Shown: one piece after another, positions 10,602 to 21,924 of the stretch
Position numbering within the stretch: the first letter of the stretch is position 1
How the letters are laid out: every line of letters begins with the position of its first letter
DNA from: Anthostomella pinea
Taxonomy: Eukaryota > Ascomycota > Sordariomycetes > Xylariales > Xylariaceae
NCBI GenBank assembly: GCA_963556695.1
Contig: CAUWAG010000007.1
Location: forward strand, 806,001 to 870,000
Direction: 5' to 3'
Length of the DNA: 64,000 nt
Made by a program: the position numbers and the translations under genes
The notes under the pieces: model-generated
Told to the model about the DNA's origin: nothing
Database searches by the model: none
What the model saw: the letters and a program-made list of their open reading frames with translations, nothing else

Positions 10602-11972
10602 GCTTTCCAAGAAGCTGCCTGCTAGGTGACAGGTGTTGCGTCTTCGACGTACGACCGAAAAGATAAATCAGTAGCTAAGATAGCTTGAATTTTGAAGGAA
10701 GAAGAAAATGAAAAGCCTCCTCGCCACCGTGGCACCGCTGAGTCGACGTAGCGTTGGGCCTCCAACACCTTCATGGATCATCTGATTCGCACATGAAGCG
10801 AGTGTACGATACTGCCACTCGTTGCGTGACACGTTTCCTGCCCAGTTCTTTCTTTCATAGGATGGCCCCGGAACAGTGGACGGTGAGCAACTTGCGACTT
10901 CGGCTCGGGAGGGCAACAGACGTTGGGCTCACGGTGTTTACAAAGTTCGCCGGACCTTTGGTGGGGTGAGTTGGTGTGTGCCCCATTGGCAGCTGCGATA
11001 TGAAGCTGCCAGGTGGCTAGGATGTCAGAGCTCTCTGCCTGCAGCTGCAGCGGCGGCGTTGGCAGCTGTCACTCACTGTCACCCGCTAGCCATGCACGGT
11101 TTAGGGCTTGGGCCTCTGCGAGAATCTCAATGCCGGGAATGCTCTCTCCCATTCCCTTTACCGGCATTCCATTGTGGTCGGGTCGGAATCTTTTGCCTCA
11201 CTGCTTAGGTACGTTTTCGCGACAATCCCATCAAAGTGATCCGATCAATGCCGGTTGCTTGATAAGAAGACATGTCGCTCCGTGGAGTACAGTCCCGAGC
11301 ACGGAGGAGTTCGCACGCACCGTCTTTGTACTCATGAGGTAGTCGTTATGGCGGCACTCCAGTTCAGCATCGCTGCCCGGAAAGCTCCTGGCGGCAGTGG
11401 ACACTGTTGGGCAGATGCTTACCGATTCCACTGATGGCTTGAATGCTGGCAAGCTAAGGAGGAAATCCTTCAAGCAATCCCAACGAGCTCACCTATTGTC
11501 CCAGCGTTCCAATCAGCTTACTTACGCCATCTATACTGGTACGCACGAGAACATACGAGGTCTCATCATCACCTGCTATCGCCGACGCCCAAAGTTGAGG
11601 ATGATGCTTCGTGTCATTACATCGACATGTTTCCTCTTTCGATATTGCATTGCGAACACAACGTGTAACCCATTGTGAGGTCCATGGCTCTTACCTTTCC
11701 TGGATGGGTCACCCACCTTCCATCGTTGGCCTGTGAAGCTTCTGGAGGTTAGAAGCTACATGTAGGTAAGGTAGCAGTTACCTCAGTCACTCTGCCCATG
11801 AGTAAACTGCATCTCCTTTCAATCCACGCCGTGATCCTCCACCACGCATGTGCATCTTCCCCAAAGACTCCTCGAACCACGATGGTACCTATCCCTACAC
11901 GCGATACGCATCCCAGATCATTACCTACAGCCAACTCGAAACTCACCTGCGTCATCTAATCCTCCCCAATAT
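10602..11972. other. Long intergenic region
   Basis: About 1.4 kb between divergent genes. Many short frames exist but none carries a motif or good start context. It probably holds the promoters of the TANGO2-like gene and of the next gene. Confidence 0.4.
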
Positions 11973-14027
11973 ATGACGCGATACTTCTTCAACGATCGAA
12001 TGTCAATTGGGAGCTTCGAGGACGATAACTTCTACAGTGCACCGTCAAGCCGCGTGGCAAGCCGACATGTGAGTGTCATGGCTCAACCTTACGACATGGT
12101 GGAAGGCGAGGGTGTCAATGGGAGCGCGCGGCCATTGGAGCCCCTGGTTACTGAATGTCAACAAGCCTGCGCGGCTGCGCCACCAGCATCGACGTGTGCC
12201 GACCCCAAGTCACAAGACACACCGAAGACGGGTTGGGCCATGTCTTTTTTCACACGAAACGAACATGTTCCCAAGCATCACCACGTTTGCCCGAAGGCCT
12301 TCACCGGCCAGGTGGGCACGGGTAATTCCCAGGAGCCACGATCCCCGCTGCTCGGTGCACCAGCCGAAGACGAGAACGCGATATCGAGCAGCCTCGCTCC
12401 GTCCCTAGACCACGTAATCTCTGCTGTCCCCGTGGTTGCAGCAAGGCGTTGGAGCTTGGTTGACCTTGATGACCAGGCGCCATCATCTCCCAAGGTTGCG
12501 CCTCTCAACATGGAACCGGGACTTGATAGACAAGGAGTCGAAGGAATCTTGTCCAATATTCGCGCCAATCTGTCTGATAAGCGACACAATGACTGCCCCC
12601 AACGAACAAGCATAGCTAGAGCATCAAACGAGAATCGTGTACCCTCCCCTAGAGCCAGCTCGGACTTGGACACCACCAATAACGATCGACCGAGGCAACC
12701 TGCATCGCTTACGGACAGCTATCTAGTCACCACAACCGATATCGCGGGCATTCTGGATATTGTCATTGCGGGGATTCGCAACACCCACGTTGAAAGCAGC
12801 TCAGCCGCTTGTTTGTCGCTGCTGTTACCGCGAGAGACACAAAGCAAGCCCAAGATCAAGGCGATTGTTCCGGGCAGACCAAATATAGTAGACCCGGTGA
12901 CGACTTTCAGCTCCGTCCAACCGTCTTTCAGCCTGACAGGTTGCTCCGTCGGCCATGGACATTATTTGGGGATGTCGAATTCAACTTGTGTCTCTCGCCA
13001 AAGTATAACTGAGATCAACTAGGAATCGGCTACAGAGACTCTGGATCGAGATAATGCCCAAGGGCCGAATGCGATAGCAACCGGGTCCGAGACTGCCTCA
13101 CCAAGTGTATCTGTAAGCGCCAGTCGCCATTTCTCTTCGTCAGCAACGTCTCCACGCGGGACTAAGAGAGTGAGCTTTGATCTTGACTCGGTACACGAGG
13201 AAATGGGCACCATGGCAGAACGCTTCCAACGGGGTGAACGACGTTCAAGCTCCGCTCCAGTGCCCGAGGCATCTGCAAGGGAACAACCGAAGCGCGCGAT
13301 TAGCGCCAGGTCGATGACATCGTTCCCCAAGCTCCTGTCCAGGACTTGTACGGATGAATGGCTAACACCAGCGACGTTACTGAAGCATCAAAAGGGGGAT
13401 GGAGACCCCCGGGATACAACAATGTCGTCAGACCTCTATCAACACGGGGTCGATGCGCATTTTGGAACTGTCCAAGCACATTTGCCAGTGCTAGAAGAGT
13501 CTCCAATGCCAAGTCCACCATTTATGCAAACATCACCTTTCGAAGAAGTGGGAAGATACGAAGCCAACAGCAAAAGACTCGGCCGTGCCCTTGGCTCCCT
13601 ATCTCACCGACGAAGGAGCAGTTTTAAGCCGGCACCCAGCTCTGATCAAGCGCAGAATGAGGGTCTTCTTGATAAGTTGCGTCGCTACAGTTTCATGCCA
13701 TTGCTAGAGCAGACACCAGGAGGAATCCGGGGGGCATCACCGCCCCATCCGCCACTGGAGCGAACGTGGACGGAGCTACCCGACAGGGAACGGAAGAGGT
13801 CGAGCAAGGAAATGCTGCAGGATATCTTGGACAACGTCTACTCACCGCCGAACCGATCATCAGATTCGTCTTCGGGGACAAGAAAGGGTAAGGCACCAGA
13901 GAGGGCGTCCCAAGACAGGAGCAGAATGACTTGCACTTCTTGTCCGGAGGACGCAATGCCACACGTGTGTACGGACGATCAGTTCACACCATGGTCTGAG
14001 CATGAAGACTTCCAATGGGACGAGTAG
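11973..14027 (+). CDS. Disordered Ser-rich protein with one in-frame stop or a hidden intron
   Basis: Two long open stretches lie in the same frame, 11973-13022 and 13023-14027, separated only by a TAG at 13020-13022. Both halves are Ser/Pro/Arg-rich, and the second contains RGTKRVSFDLD, RRRSSFKP, KLRRYSFMPLLEQTPGG and an acidic DEHEDFQWDE-like end. The frame could be restored by a 126-nt intron in phase 0 (GTGACG at 12897 to CAACTAG at 13022, with an AACTGA branch-like site), giving about 642 residues. Otherwise the gene carries a nonsense codon. The start is ATG 11973 (MTRYFFNDRMSIGSFEDD); the frame is open further upstream but only from a GTG. No family or function is recognised. Confidence 0.6.
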
Positions 14028-14442
14028 GGTGGGTTCTTGTAGCTAATTGTATAGTGTCAAATTGTCGGCAACGCCGTTGACCTATCAAAAGGTTCGTCTG
14101 AACTTTTTGTTTGGCCTTGTGCATCTCTAGCATGGTTGCTTGCGTCAAAGGCGCGAAGTTGGTGAATAACGAGTCTGGTCAGCCAACGAGGATCACGTAT
14201 CCATCCCATCTCTGATATTGCAATCAAACTCGATGAATCATTTCTGGTGACTCGTACCTCCAGTGTATTTTCCATTCCACGTGGCCCAGATCACGCCCCC
14301 TCTGCCTTATATATATCCAGCTCTTCTCCCCGTACCCAATGCACATCCCAGGAACCTCTCAAACCAGACCAGTTGCACAACCACTCCAATTCCACCCTAA
14401 ACCCCACATCATCAACAACAATCCTCATCAACGCACGCAACC
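14028..14442. other. Intergenic / probable promoter
   Basis: Contains a TATATATA stretch near 14310 about 130 bases before the Cys-rich gene start, compatible with a promoter. No gene seen. Confidence 0.4.
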
Positions 14443-14964
14443 ATGTGCCACACCTACATCAAGTCCTACCCATGCGGCCACTCGGCGCTCGGCCACCGCT
14501 TCTGCGACGAGATCGAGCTCTCGACGCCGCACCACGAGCCCGCGCCCTGCGCCACCGTCGCTTTTACTCTGGACGTCGAGCACCCGCCTGCGCCGTGCCC
14601 GATCACGCACTGCGCCTTCCAGGCCAAGGGCCGCGGCTGGGTCTGCTGCGTCTGCGGTGTTGGCGGGAATATGATTGGGTCTTGTGCTGGACGGGATGCG
14701 GCGGGGCGCAAGTGCTGTCATGTTTGTTGTGGGGGTTGTCGTTCGACGGTGGGCACGGTGGGCGTCGAGGATCGAGACGGTGCTGAGGACTGCGCTGAGG
14801 ACGGAAATGAAGATGGGGATGGAGGTGGAGAGGGAGAGGGAGATGGAGATGCGTTTGCGGATGCCGACGCAAATGAGACTGATAGTGAGCATGGGGAGGA
14901 GGTGAAGTCTGCGCTCGGAAAGCAGGAGTCGATGGTCTCTTCCATCACGCAGACGGAGACCTAG
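14443..14964 (+). CDS. Cysteine-rich small protein with acidic tail
   Basis: A 173-residue protein. The first ~100 residues hold about 17 cysteines and several histidines (MCHTYIKSYPCGHSALGHRFC, then APCPITHCAF, WVCCVCGVGG and CCHVCCGGC), suggesting a zinc-binding fold built from CxxC and CxH pairs. The following ~50 residues are a Glu/Asp/Gly tract. There is no signal peptide and no membrane segment. Proteins starting MCHxxxxxxxCGH are common uncharacterised proteins in filamentous fungi. The ATG is preceded by CGCAACC and is the only good start. Intronless. Function unknown. Confidence 0.7.
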   Translation: MCHTYIKSYPCGHSALGHRFCDEIELSTPHHEPAPCATVAFTLDVEHPPAPCPITHCAFQAKGRGWVCCVCGVGGNMIGSCAGRDAAGRKCCHVCCGGCRSTVGTVGVEDRDGAEDCAEDGNEDGDGGGEGEGDGDAFADADANETDSEHGEEVKSALGKQESMVSSITQTET

Positions 14965-15318
14965 GTCGTCGAGTCGGTGTGCGTGGGCGGTATCGGTGTT
15001 CTCGCTGGTGTCGCTGCTTTCTACTTCGCTCGCTGGGTGCTGCCGATGTTGGCTTCGCACGATTTCGCAAGGGGCTACTGGGGCGGCCTTGAGCGCGTGG
15101 GCCGATAATAGAAGAGGTGCTGTGACGGGTCGCGATGTTCGAGTGCGTTGATGTTGAGTTCACGGCTCAGGGGGATGGATTTCGCTTGCTACAGAAAGGC
15201 TGTCTCTCATGTATGGACTCTACACTGGTCGGATGGGATACTCTTTACTGCAGAGATACAATCAATACTCGCTGCCTTCACAAATACTATATCACATTCC
15301 CTGTTTTCCATAACACCC
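14965..15318. other. Intergenic between convergent genes
   Basis: Short 3' regions only. No gene seen. Confidence 0.4.
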
Positions 15319-16044
15319 CTACTTCCAAAAACTAGCACTCTCCACCCCCTCCATCTTGCCCTCCTGATAAGTCTCACTCAACCTCCCATAAAGCGCCCTA
15401 ACCCTCTGTACCTCCTTCCTCCACCTCTCCCTCTCCCCCGCGTCCGCAATCTCATCCACCAGCTCCGCGACGCTGCGCGCCGTGAAGAACTTGTTGCGGC
15501 GGTTATACAGCTCCCGCGCCTCCTCGCTTTTTTGGGGAAGAGGAAGAGGGACGCGGAACACCTCCTCGAGGATCTGGATGTCGTACGGGATCGCGAAGAG
15601 GTCGCGGCTGTCGGCGTACGTGAATAGGTAGAAGAAGTTGTCGAAGCCGCTCCAGGTTATGCCCGAGAGGCACAGGCTGCACGGCTCGTGCGTCGCGAGG
15701 AAGATGCAGTCTTTGGTGTTGGGGCGTTGTGATGTTGGTGTTGAGTCTGGTCCTGATGGGGTGGTGGCGGTAGGAGTTGCAGAGGATGAGGATGATGGGA
15801 AGGACGTCTGCGCGAAGAACTTCTGGATGCAGTTTATCTCCCCGTGCAGAAGCGGCGACACGGCCTCGTTGTTGGTCGCTACTGTCAGGGGCGTGAGGCT
15901 GTATTTGGACAGGATGGCGGCGCCGAAGACTTTGCTTCCTGACGATACGCCTTCGCCGGTCAGGGGTATGATTTGTTCCTCTATCGTTGTGAGGAGGGCC
16001 TTGACGAGGGTACCTGGGTCTTGGTCCTGGGATATTGATGTCAT
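15319..16044 (-). CDS. Zinc-dependent cytidine/deoxycytidylate-type deaminase
   Basis: A 241-residue intronless protein. The zinc site of the cytidine deaminase superfamily is visible: HGEINCI (the HxE ligand and proton shuttle) near residue 68 and EPCSLCLSG (PCxxC) near residue 119. A variable Ser/Thr/Pro loop separates them. The following WSGFDNFFYLFTYADSRDLF fits the family core. The enzyme would hydrolytically deaminate a nucleobase or nucleoside; the exact substrate (cytosine, guanine, dCMP or other) cannot be read from the sequence. The start MTSISQDQD is the first ATG of the frame. The convergent neighbour is the Cys-rich gene. Confidence 0.88.
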   Translation of the reverse strand: MTSISQDQDPGTLVKALLTTIEEQIIPLTGEGVSSGSKVFGAAILSKYSLTPLTVATNNEAVSPLLHGEINCIQKFFAQTSFPSSSSSATPTATTPSGPDSTPTSQRPNTKDCIFLATHEPCSLCLSGITWSGFDNFFYLFTYADSRDLFAIPYDIQILEEVFRVPLPLPQKSEEARELYNRRNKFFTARSVAELVDEIADAGERERWRKEVQRVRALYGRLSETYQEGKMEGVESASFWK

Positions 16045-16669
16045 GATGGCGATGGCGACGACGGTCGATTAGTCCTGTGCAGCAGCAACTGAAGACTTTT
16101 GATTCAATTGAATAGTCTACCATGTTTGGGTTCGAAAATTTGGCTGCTGACCTGAGTTATATCTATCGTCGCTCCGTTTTCAGCTCGCTGTAGCCCCGTG
16201 GCGGAGGTTCCCATCTCCGGGCGTTAGCTCCGGCGAACCCCGGACAGCACTCGATGCAGCAGGCCGATGAGATAGCAACCACCAAGTTTCGTACAACGTA
16301 TGAACTCTCTTTGACAGTGTACTCAGATCCGAAGAGCCCAGAACCTCATTCCTCTGCATCGGCCAAGGGTGGGTGGAGTGACTGCCCGGGTGGAGGATCA
16401 CATCTTGAGTCTCGGCTGGGACACGTCAGTAGGAACGGCATATCACGAACAAGGCAGTCCAAGTCATGTCAATCAACCCCTTGATTATGATCGGTCTCGT
16501 GAATACCAGTCAATTGCCCATACGCCGACCATTCCCTCCTAACGAATGAAAACGCAGCGCCTCGCAGCTGCCCACTGCGTCCGACCTCCCAGCCACGCAA
16601 CTCATTGACCTCCGAGTCCAAGGTTTTCCTCATCCATTTCCCCCGTCGCGATCAAACATCGCGACCCAT
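16045..16669. other. Intergenic
   Basis: No coding evidence. It lies upstream of the deaminase gene and downstream of the small Gly/Thr-rich gene on the same strand. Confidence 0.4.
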
Positions 16670-16939
16670 CTATTTCTTCCACTGTCCCGCGTTCTCGACG
16701 CCCTTACTGACGCTGTCGGCGCCGTTCTCGACGCCGGTGCCCAGGCCGCTGATAGCATCGCCGACGGGTTTGCCGGCCGAGCCAGTCGCACCAGTGATGG
16801 TATCGCCGATGCCCCGGGAGGCAGCGCCGGTGACGTTGCCTGCGGTGCGGCCGATTCCTCCGACCGTGTTGCCGATGGCGCTGGTGACGAACTTGGCGGC
16901 GCCGGTGGCCCCCTTGTCTTGGTTGTTCTCGAGAGGCAT
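16670..16939 (-). CDS. Small Gly/Thr-rich protein (MPLENNQ family)
   Basis: An 89-residue protein beginning MPLENNQDKGATGAAKF. It consists of amphipathic glycine-rich repeats (TVGGIGRTAGNVTGAASRG, GDTITGATGSAGKPVGDAIS) and ends ENAGQWKK. This pattern recurs in short abundant fungal proteins of unknown function, some resembling late-embryogenesis/LEA-like proteins. The frame is open upstream to 17362, but the preceding sequence is Pro/Lys/Thr-poor in family features and probably is 5' leader; the ATG at 16939 gives the recognisable start. No signal peptide. Confidence 0.75.
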   Translation of the reverse strand: MPLENNQDKGATGAAKFVTSAIGNTVGGIGRTAGNVTGAASRGIGDTITGATGSAGKPVGDAISGLGTGVENGADSVSKGVENAGQWKK

Positions 16940-18041
16940 GGTGGTAGATTTGGGTGGCGAAGGCTTAGGTTTTGTTTTGTTTGGTGATGGTGTAACTTGT
17001 GCGACTGGTGCTTTCGGTAGATTGGATAGCAGTAGAGTACTGAGTTGCTGGCATGTTGGAAACAGGAAGAGTTGAGAGGGAGATCCTGTAGGAGTCCAGT
17101 GGTTGTTTTTGTAGATGTCTGGGAGCTTTGAGGGAAACTGGCCACAAAGACTTGACGTCACTGTTTGCCAAGCCGAACCTTGAGGTCCCTGATCGTCATG
17201 CACCGGCCAGCCGTCAACCCCCCTAGACGTGGGGACCAGCTGCCCGTCAGCTGCCAAGGACACTTCAGCTCTAACCACCAAACCGGATTTATCGATACCA
17301 GAGGTGATTACACAATGTCCTGCAGATTCTGTCTCATATTCTAAGAAGCTACCTTGGGGCAACCTGCACAGTGTTAGCTTGTGATTACCAAGTGCTTAAT
17401 AGGACCCAAATGTGGTCTTTCTGATACCCCATACGTAGTACAGTCTATTCCCACCACTATCAAGTGACAGAACTTGCTGCAGAAAGGGTTTCCCACTTTA
17501 CGGAACAAGCCCGAGATCAATGAAATGGCAGGCTCGATAGTGTGTTGGATCCAGACTTCACGTGGACAAAGGCACGAGACATAGTGACAAGGACAGTGGG
17601 CGCTCTTGCTCAGTTTCGTCGGAGTATGGCCCTAGTGTCGGTTAAACTGGGCACAACTGTGGTGTTTGTAGGAGTATTTCTTCACTGTATTTAGTATAGG
17701 TCTTGTCTTTACCGGGCAGGGAGCAAGTCCTTTATCCGTCTATCTCGACGAGGAAACTCCTATGCTTCTCCATGTTAGTAAGCGCCACGAATACATAGTC
17801 GAGAAGGAAGTATGCTGTTCCTTCTACAGCTACCTTTTTCGACTGAGACAACTGCACTACTCACTGATGATCATCAGCTGTCTAGATTCTAGACTATTAC
17901 GCCAGTACTAAACTGATCACACTGAAATTACGATGCTCAACCAGACAAAAGGTTTTACACCCCACTAAAGCCAGATCTGTCGGTACTATGCGAGTTACTC
18001 CCCACAAGTAATGACTAGATATCAACCGCTCCTGCTATGTA
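16940..18041. other. Intergenic up to mariner insertion
   Basis: Contains the probable leader and promoter of the small Gly/Thr-rich gene. Nothing else recognised before the TA target site at 18040-18041. Confidence 0.4.
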
Positions 18042-19390
18042 CACTCCCCGACCAGAAGTCTCCGAGCCCACTTTTCGAGCAGCCCTACACGCCTACACCT
18101 TCCAACTTTCAGCATTCACCACGCACCCATCTCTCACTGTAATAATATGAAAAAAACTGCATTATATAAGCCATTCAATAGTGTGTGTACCAACCACCTG
18201 CCCTTTTCACTGCGGCAATTCGGTTGCCGAGAGATTCGACGAGAACGCGTACATCCTTAGAATCGATCTCTGACCACGCCCTTTCGATTAACTGTCTGGC
18301 ATATGCCTCGTGGGCAATATTAGCCTTCAAATCAGCGAAACCAGGCTCGATTCTCTGTATCTGCTTCTTTAGAAGTGCCCAAACGTGCTCGATCGGGTTC
18401 AAATCAGGGCTGTGAGCAGGCCAGTCGATCGTCCAGATGCCGTGCTCCTCTACCCACTCTGGAGTGCCTCTAAATCGATGGATGCGAGCGTTATCTTACA
18501 TAAAAGGATCCTCAGCCTCATAGAACAGAAGGAGCCCTTCCTCAAGGACGTCTTGATATGAAGCTGAGGATACTCCTCCGCGAAGAGCATCCTCATCGGG
18601 CTTACAAAAGATGATTTTGCCTAGGCCACCTTCTCCGCCACGTAACCAGATCAAGGCCCAACATATAATGGAGATACAGGGTCTCTCATGACTCCGAGGG
18701 TTCACGAGATCCTGTCTGTAACGTTCAGAAGAGAGGCGGATGACCCAATCGCCCGGATTATCGGGTGAATTCTGGACCGTGACTTCGTCTGAGAAGAGCA
18801 TTCGCATCAGCTCCTCCAGAGCCTCTGGGGAATCATATTTATTACAAAAAGCGAGCCTCTCTCGTGCGTCATCTTCTGTAAGCTCGATCTGTTTTGTTAC
18901 CTTTTACTTACGAAGCCCATAAGCGCGAAGAACATGCTTGATAGTGGTATAAGAGCTGAGGACCCTGTTCTCCTTTTTGAGCTCTTTGTAGGTAATTATG
19001 GGGTATTTTTGTGCCATTTTAATTAACTGAGCTTCTTCGCCCTTGTTTAGAGTCCTTGTGGTTCTCTCTCGAGGTCGAGAGACCGTGGTGTTATGCTCTC
19101 TAATAGTATTGATAATATTAGTCATAGTTTGAGGCCGATCCAGATGGAACGCGCTCGTGACTTTGTCGCGCCTTGCGCCTGCCGCCCTGGCAGCCACAAT
19201 AGCTGCACAAGCTTCAGAAATAAATTCCTGGTTTGGCCCGCAATTTGCGGTCAGGATTGTACCAACCTTTTGTAAATCCATCGTTTTGGTATTGAGTAAA
19301 TAAAAGGTGAAGAAGGAAGGGGGTCGCGAGCGCATAGACGCGTTTTGAAACTAGCGTGGTGGATGCTCGGAGACTTTTGGAGGGTCAGTG
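18042..19390 (-). mobile_element. Tc1/mariner element, 1.35 kb
   Basis: The element is flanked on both sides by TA (18040-18041 and 19391-19392), the Tc1/mariner target duplication. The inverted ends start CACTCCCCGACCAGAAG on the left and CACTGACCCTCCAAAAG on the reversed right, both continuing TCTCCGAGC. The inside codes for a transposase on the minus strand that is broken by stops. Length of 1349 bp is typical. Borders are read directly from the sequence; family assignment rests on the ends plus the DDE protein. Confidence 0.9.
18175..19281 (-). pseudogene. Tc1/mariner DD34E-type transposase, inactivated
   Basis: One continuous frame starting MDLQKVGTILTANCGPNQEF is interrupted by two TAA codons, at 18904-18906 (after YGLRK) and 18496-18498 (within FM*DNARIH). 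The N-terminal helix-turn-helix region contains LDRPQTMTNIINTI. The catalytic triad regions are FSDEV, DNARIH and SPDLNPIEHVW. The second stop replaces the expected glutamine of FMQDNA, so a CAA to TAA change explains it, as expected for RIP. The end AAVKRAGGWYTHY lies close to the left inverted repeat. Not functional as it stands. Confidence 0.9.
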
Positions 19391-19668
19391 TAATAAGATT
19401 TCGTTTCTAAGAATTTTAGGCCTCAGCGACAGCACAGGTGACACAGCACCTGTGCATGTACGGAGGTATCGCTTAGGTCCAAAAAGGAGGTAACGTTATG
19501 CTATAGCCTAACGCCTTGCCGGGATTACTGTACGCCCTCTGCATTCTCGTCGGCATTTGTCAGGGCACTAGATGACAGCACCACAGCTCCAGAAGCTAAC
19601 CACGATATATACCTGATCATGTCACCTAGCTAGCTTCATAGTTTCCTCGCTTCTTCCCGTACATCAAC
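19391..19668. repeat. Older LTR-like repeat, left part
   Basis: Sequence from roughly 19540 onward resembles 34530-34660 in order and content (GGCACTAG, TATATAC, CTAGCTAGCTTCATA, TTCTTCCCGTACATCAAC). The similarity continues after the solo LTR (to about 19870, GGAGTCACCAGCAGTCGAACT), so the solo LTR was inserted into an older repeat. Borders of the old repeat are not clear. Confidence 0.5.
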
Positions 19669-19828
19669 TGTTACGGTATTACATAATACCTCCACATATT
19701 TATGTACATATATACCTCTAGCTTCCCCTTTCTCTTCCGACCTTGCCTCTTCTTCCTTAGATATCGTTGAATCTAGATATTTCATCCCATCAGCCCTGAC
19801 CAGCGCAGCTGCAGGCCTGATTGTCACA
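19669..19828. mobile_element. Solo LTR, 160 bp (copia-like)
   Basis: Begins TGTTACGGTATTACATAAT and ends GCCTGATTGTCACA, with the TG...CA ends of an LTR. It is flanked by a 5-bp target duplication TCAAC (19664-19668 and 19829-19833). The same 160-bp sequence occurs at 53632-57039 around a hAT insertion, with its own different duplication, which confirms the borders. It contains no coding sequence. It sits about 220 bases upstream of the SDR start and may influence its promoter. Confidence 0.88.
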
Positions 19829-20046
19829 TCAACAAAGTCATTTCTGGAGTCACCAGCAGTCGAACTGCGACAGATTCTCGTCTGCATCCCGCTGCCTGCA
19901 TTGCAATTGGACAGCCCAGCCCGCCTCCCTTCTTCTGGCCATCCGAAGGACCGAAGCCCAGGTATTTAGTCCTTCGCTCGCCCACCACAGCCTGCTTCAC
20001 CACCGTCAAGGTCTGCTGCCACTTCGTCCTTCCACACGTCAGAAAC

Positions 20047-21269
20047 ATGGCCCCAGTACACGACGCCAAGACTACTGCGACTGAGCTCGTGGCAGAGCTC
20101 GAGTCCGATATCAGGGGCAAGGTTGTCCTCATGACGGGTGTTTCTCCCAAGGGCCTCGGCGCCCTCTTCGCCGAAGCCATCGCCAAGGCCGGCCCAGCCC
20201 TGATCATTCTAGCCAGCCGCAATCCAACCAAAGCAGGCCAGACTGCTGAAGCCATTGAGGCCGCGAACGCTGGCGTCGAGACGCGCCTCCTCGAACTGGA
20301 TCTCGGGTCGCTGGCCGCCGTGCGTCGAGCCGCCGACGCCGTCCGGCTCTGGGACGACGTGCCCTGCATCGACGTCCTCGTCAACAATGCAGGCATCATG
20401 GCCGTCGACTACAGTCTGTCGCCCGATGGCTTCGAGAGCCAGTTCGCCACCAACCACCTCGGCCCCTTCCTGTTCACCAACCTGATCATCGACAAGGTGC
20501 TCGCCTCCAAGTCCCCCCGCGTCGTCAACGTAAGCAGCGACGGCCACCGCCTCAGCCCCATACGTTGGTATGACTACGGTTTCGATGTGAGTCCTTGCCA
20601 CCGGCCGCTGGACATCTGGCAAAGGTAAGAAAGCTGACTGTGGTGTTTCTCAGAGCGGAAAGACCTACAACAAATGGCAGGCGTATGGCCAGTCCAAGAC
20701 GGCGAACATGCTTTTCACTCTGGCGCTCGCCGAGAAGCTGGGAGGTCGCGGACTGTTGACGTATAGCCTACACCCTGGCGTCATCGGCACCAATCTTGGT
20801 GCCCATATTGATTGGGAGGAAGGTGGTCCCAGCATGCGTAAGCATTGCTCCAAGCTCCAAGCGCCAGTTAAAATCCCGTGCTAACCGTTATCCTTCCTCC
20901 ATGTAGAAGCTGTAGATCGTGGCCTGGGCAACAGGGAAGGATGGGCCGAGTTTAAGTGGAAGACTTCGGACGAAGGTGTCGCCACGCACGTCTACGCGGC
21001 CTTTGACCCAGCGCTCAAGGGTACGTCTTTTCTATCTTTATATATCCTCATTATCCTCATTATCCGTCCCTCTCGGTTTCAACAGGCACTTCGCCGACCC
21101 CAGCTGTCTTCTGTTCTGACCTCCAGATCACAACGGTGCCTATCTTGAAGATTCTCAAGTGGTTGATCCACTAGTTCAGACAGTAAAGCCGTGGGCGACA
21201 AGCAAAATCGAGGCTGAGCGGTTATGGAAGTTGAGCGAAGGCCTTGTCGAAGAGGAGTTTCCGTACTGA
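20047..21269 (+). CDS. Short-chain dehydrogenase/reductase (retinol dehydrogenase-like)
   Basis: Four exons: 20047-20586, 20654-20837, 20907-21020 and 21127-21269. All introns are GT-AG and the sum is 981 nt (326 residues). The Rossmann dinucleotide motif reads TGVSPKGLG near residue 30, a variant of TGxxxGIG. NNAGIMAV follows near residue 115, then NVSSDG (catalytic Ser) and YGQSKTAN (the YxxxK catalytic pair) after the first intron, and the HPGV loop. This layout matches NAD(P)-dependent SDRs related to retinol dehydrogenases and WW-domain oxidoreductases; the substrate is unknown. The end EEEFPY is unremarkable. The upstream neighbour is a solo LTR. Confidence 0.93.
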
Positions 21270-21924
21270 ACGATGATTCTTCCGCTCTGCCAGAGACACT
21301 CTGCCTGTATGTTGCTTGCTACCTATTCTCGCTACTCGAATAAATGATTTGACCTATTTCATCGGCAACGGCTTTGAGCAAATGGTGGCCTCTTGTGGTT
21401 GATCGATTCTGAGCTCAGGGGGCGGGACCAGAAGCAAATCTCCCATACGTTGGCTGGGTCGATTGAGTCCACACAGGTTTTCGCAAAGTCATGTCGACGC
21501 CGAAGACAAGGTTCCTGCACTCTTCAGGGCAGATTCTTCTTGACCTCCTAAGTGAAAGACTGGTTTGCCAGCTCTGATGGGCTGGTGAGCCAGACATGAG
21601 CTCCATGAACATCACTCGAACGAAATCTCGCTGTCGTTGCTGTCGTCAAGCGCAATGACATGTAGGACCGGGACTGATGTGTTGTCAAGTAGCCAGGCCA
21701 CAGTGGCCACCTCGTTGCGCGTCTTGTAGTGAGGGTAAACGAGCAGCGAGACTCTTATGAGCAAGGATCCATCTGCGAGTCAGCCAGATAAAGCTTGTTG
21801 AGCGCACCGGCTGGAAGAAGGAGATATTTCAAAGTTGACCAGGCAGATACTTGACTCTTGTAACATGTGTGGCATTTGATCGACTTCTGCCTAAGCCATA
21901 TCCCTCCTCCGTCTATCTTGAACC
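21270..21924. other. Intergenic between convergent genes
   Basis: Lies between the SDR 3' end and the HeLo/STAND-like gene 3' end. No gene motif seen. Confidence 0.4.

Noticed and set aside
14428..15060. A 210-codon minus-strand frame opposite the Cys-rich gene
   Set aside because: Arg/Ser low-complexity shadow of the acidic tail and cysteine codons.
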